Shown here piece by piece: positions 6,356 to 7,470 of a stretch of 7,470 nucleotides of DNA. Under the pieces are notes generated by a model. That model was not told where the DNA came from. It saw only the letters and a list, made by a program, of their open reading frames with translations, and made no database searches. The translations under genes and the position numbers were made by a program. The stretch is from an uncultured Collinsella sp. (GTDB taxonomy: Bacteria; Actinomycetota; Coriobacteriia; Coriobacteriales; Coriobacteriaceae): the NCBI GenBank assembly GCA_900543615.1, contig UQSC01000087.1:1-7470 (forward strand), in the 5' to 3' direction. Each line of letters opens with the position of its first letter. The first letter of the stretch is position 1.

Positions 6356-7422
6356 CGCCGAAGCCAAGCGCGTCACATCCATCGCCCGCGCCATCAACTG
6401 GAGCTATATGTGGCGCCGCTTGATGAGCTACGTCTGGCTCGATCTGCTGCTGATGGTGATTGCGGCGGCGATCATCGTCTATGGATACAACCAGATGCTG
6501 CCCGACGGCGCGTTTACCGCAGGATGGATCCCCGGCGTCGCCGTTCACGGCATGTCGCTGGCGCCTGCGCGCGGCTGGGACCTGGCAACGCTCACCTATA
6601 CCGTCGAGCTTGCGCGTACCACCAAGACTTTCCCCCTCGCGCAGGACCTCGTCGCGCTATGGCCTCTCTACCTTGTCGTTGTGGGTTGGCAGGTCATCAG
6701 CGTGCTCAACATGCTCGGCGGCGCGAGGCGCGTGCGCCGCACCATGGCGCCGCTCAACGACCTGGCCCTGCGCGTGGACGAACTCGGCCGCATGCAGCTC
6801 TCCGGCGGCAAGATGGAAACGCTGGAGCAGGCCATCGAGCGCGCAAGCGTCGACTCGCCGAGCGTCACCACCGGCGACGCCGACCTGGCAAGCATCGAGG
6901 TCGCGCTCAACCGCCTGCTGCGCCAGATGCAAGAGGCAAAGCTGCAGCAGATGCGCTTTGTCAACGATGCAAGCCACGAACTGCGCACGCCCATCGCGGT
7001 GATTCAGGGCTACGTAAACATGCTCGACCGCTGGGGCAAAGACGACCCGGACGTGCTGGCGGAGTCCATCGCGTCCCTCAAGGCTGAAAGCGAGCACATG
7101 CAAGAGCTCGTGGAGCAGCTGCTGTTTTTGGCACGCGGCGATGCCGGGCGCACGGTCCTGCGGCGTGCGGATACCAACCTGGCCGCACTGGTCGGCGAGG
7201 TATGCGAGGAATCGCAGATGATCGATACCGCGCACACGTATCGGCTGGCGTACGACACCGCGCTTGTCAGCGATTCGCGCTGCGACGCGCCCGTCGACGT
7301 GGCACTCGTGAAGCAGGCGCTACGCGTGATCGTGCAAAACGCCGCCAAGTATTCGGACGCGGGAACGACCGTCACATTTGGCATAACGCCGGATGCGGGC
7401 GCGGGCACAATCGACATAAGCG
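6339..7422 (+). CDS. Sensor histidine kinase, truncated at the contig end
   Basis: The ATG at 6339 overlaps the regulator stop by 17 bp, in another frame, and follows GGGG (6329-6332); this suggests translational coupling. A second in-frame ATG at 6408 with GGAG (6400-6403) is also possible. Helix 1 is about 31-50, an extracytoplasmic sensor of about 53 residues follows, and helix 2 is about 104-126. A HAMP-like linker leads to the dimerisation domain with NDASHELRTPIAV, phosphoacceptor H213. The ATPase domain begins with the N box VIVQNAAKYS (N334). True sequence ends at S361 (7421); the G boxes are missing. The downstream frame continues only through adapter bases, so the stop and the apparent tail YTHLTLPT are artefacts. 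It is the expected partner of the upstream regulator. Confidence 0.93.
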
Positions 7423-7470
7423 CTGTCTCTTATACACATCTGACGCTGCCGACGAATAGCCTTGTGTAGA
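7423..7470 (+). other. Illumina Nextera adapter read-through, not genomic
   Basis: 7423-7441 is CTGTCTCTTATACACATCT, the Tn5 mosaic end used in Nextera libraries. It is followed by GACGCTGCCGACGA (7442-7455), the reverse complement of the Nextera read-1 adapter. The next 8 bases, ATAGCCTT (7456-7463), sit in the i5 index position; their reverse complement AAGGCTAT matches an index I remember as S520. GTGTAGA (7464-7470) is the start of the P5 sequence. Genomic DNA therefore ends at 7422. Confidence 0.98.

Noticed and set aside
4901..6397. 498-codon minus-strand open frame
   Set aside because: It lies opposite the DUF4342 and response regulator genes, both with clear motifs. The product is His/Val/Asp-rich nonsense typical of antisense frames.

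Overview
The window is high-GC bacterial DNA with strong C/G bias at third codon positions. Protein style and gene content suggest a Coriobacteriia actinobacterium, most likely Collinsella or a relative. The basis is a Gram-positive-type DUF2207 exoprotein, a UBA-like/DUF4342 protein, and a gene start that looks leaderless. This is inference, not a marker-gene identification. The right end is also a contig end: the last 48 bases are Illumina Nextera adapter, not genome.

Layout from left to right. Positions 1-1873 (minus strand) hold a large secreted/membrane DUF2207 protein whose C-terminus lies beyond the left edge. Positions 1874-2382 are non-coding. They contain a short repeat-like stretch, several stem-forming segments, and a strong terminator-like hairpin that no annotated gene accounts for. 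Positions 2383-3387 (plus) encode GluQ, the glutamyl-Q tRNA(Asp) synthetase paralog, probably from a leaderless transcript. Only 17 bp away and convergent, 3405-4130 (minus) encodes a calcineurin-like metallophosphoesterase. Upstream of it on the same strand, 4216-4455 encodes a 79-residue two-helix membrane protein of unknown function. The gap 4456-5008 carries a 183-bp MITE-like element with perfect 32-bp terminal inverted repeats (4617-4799). It is followed by a promoter and structured leader for the next operon. That operon (plus) is a UBA-like/DUF4342 membrane protein (5009-5551), an OmpR-family response regulator (5570-6355), and a sensor histidine kinase (6339 onward) cut off at 7422 by the adapter junction.

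The last three genes form a tight unit: 18-bp gap, then a 17-bp overlap. They very likely make a two-component system co-expressed with a small membrane protein. The other genes have no obvious shared pathway. No CRISPR array, tRNA, rRNA or transposase gene is visible. The most unusual items are the inverted-repeat element, the orphan terminator with a possible small RNA upstream of gluQ, and the adapter read-through at the right end. I saw no convincing new multi-gene system.
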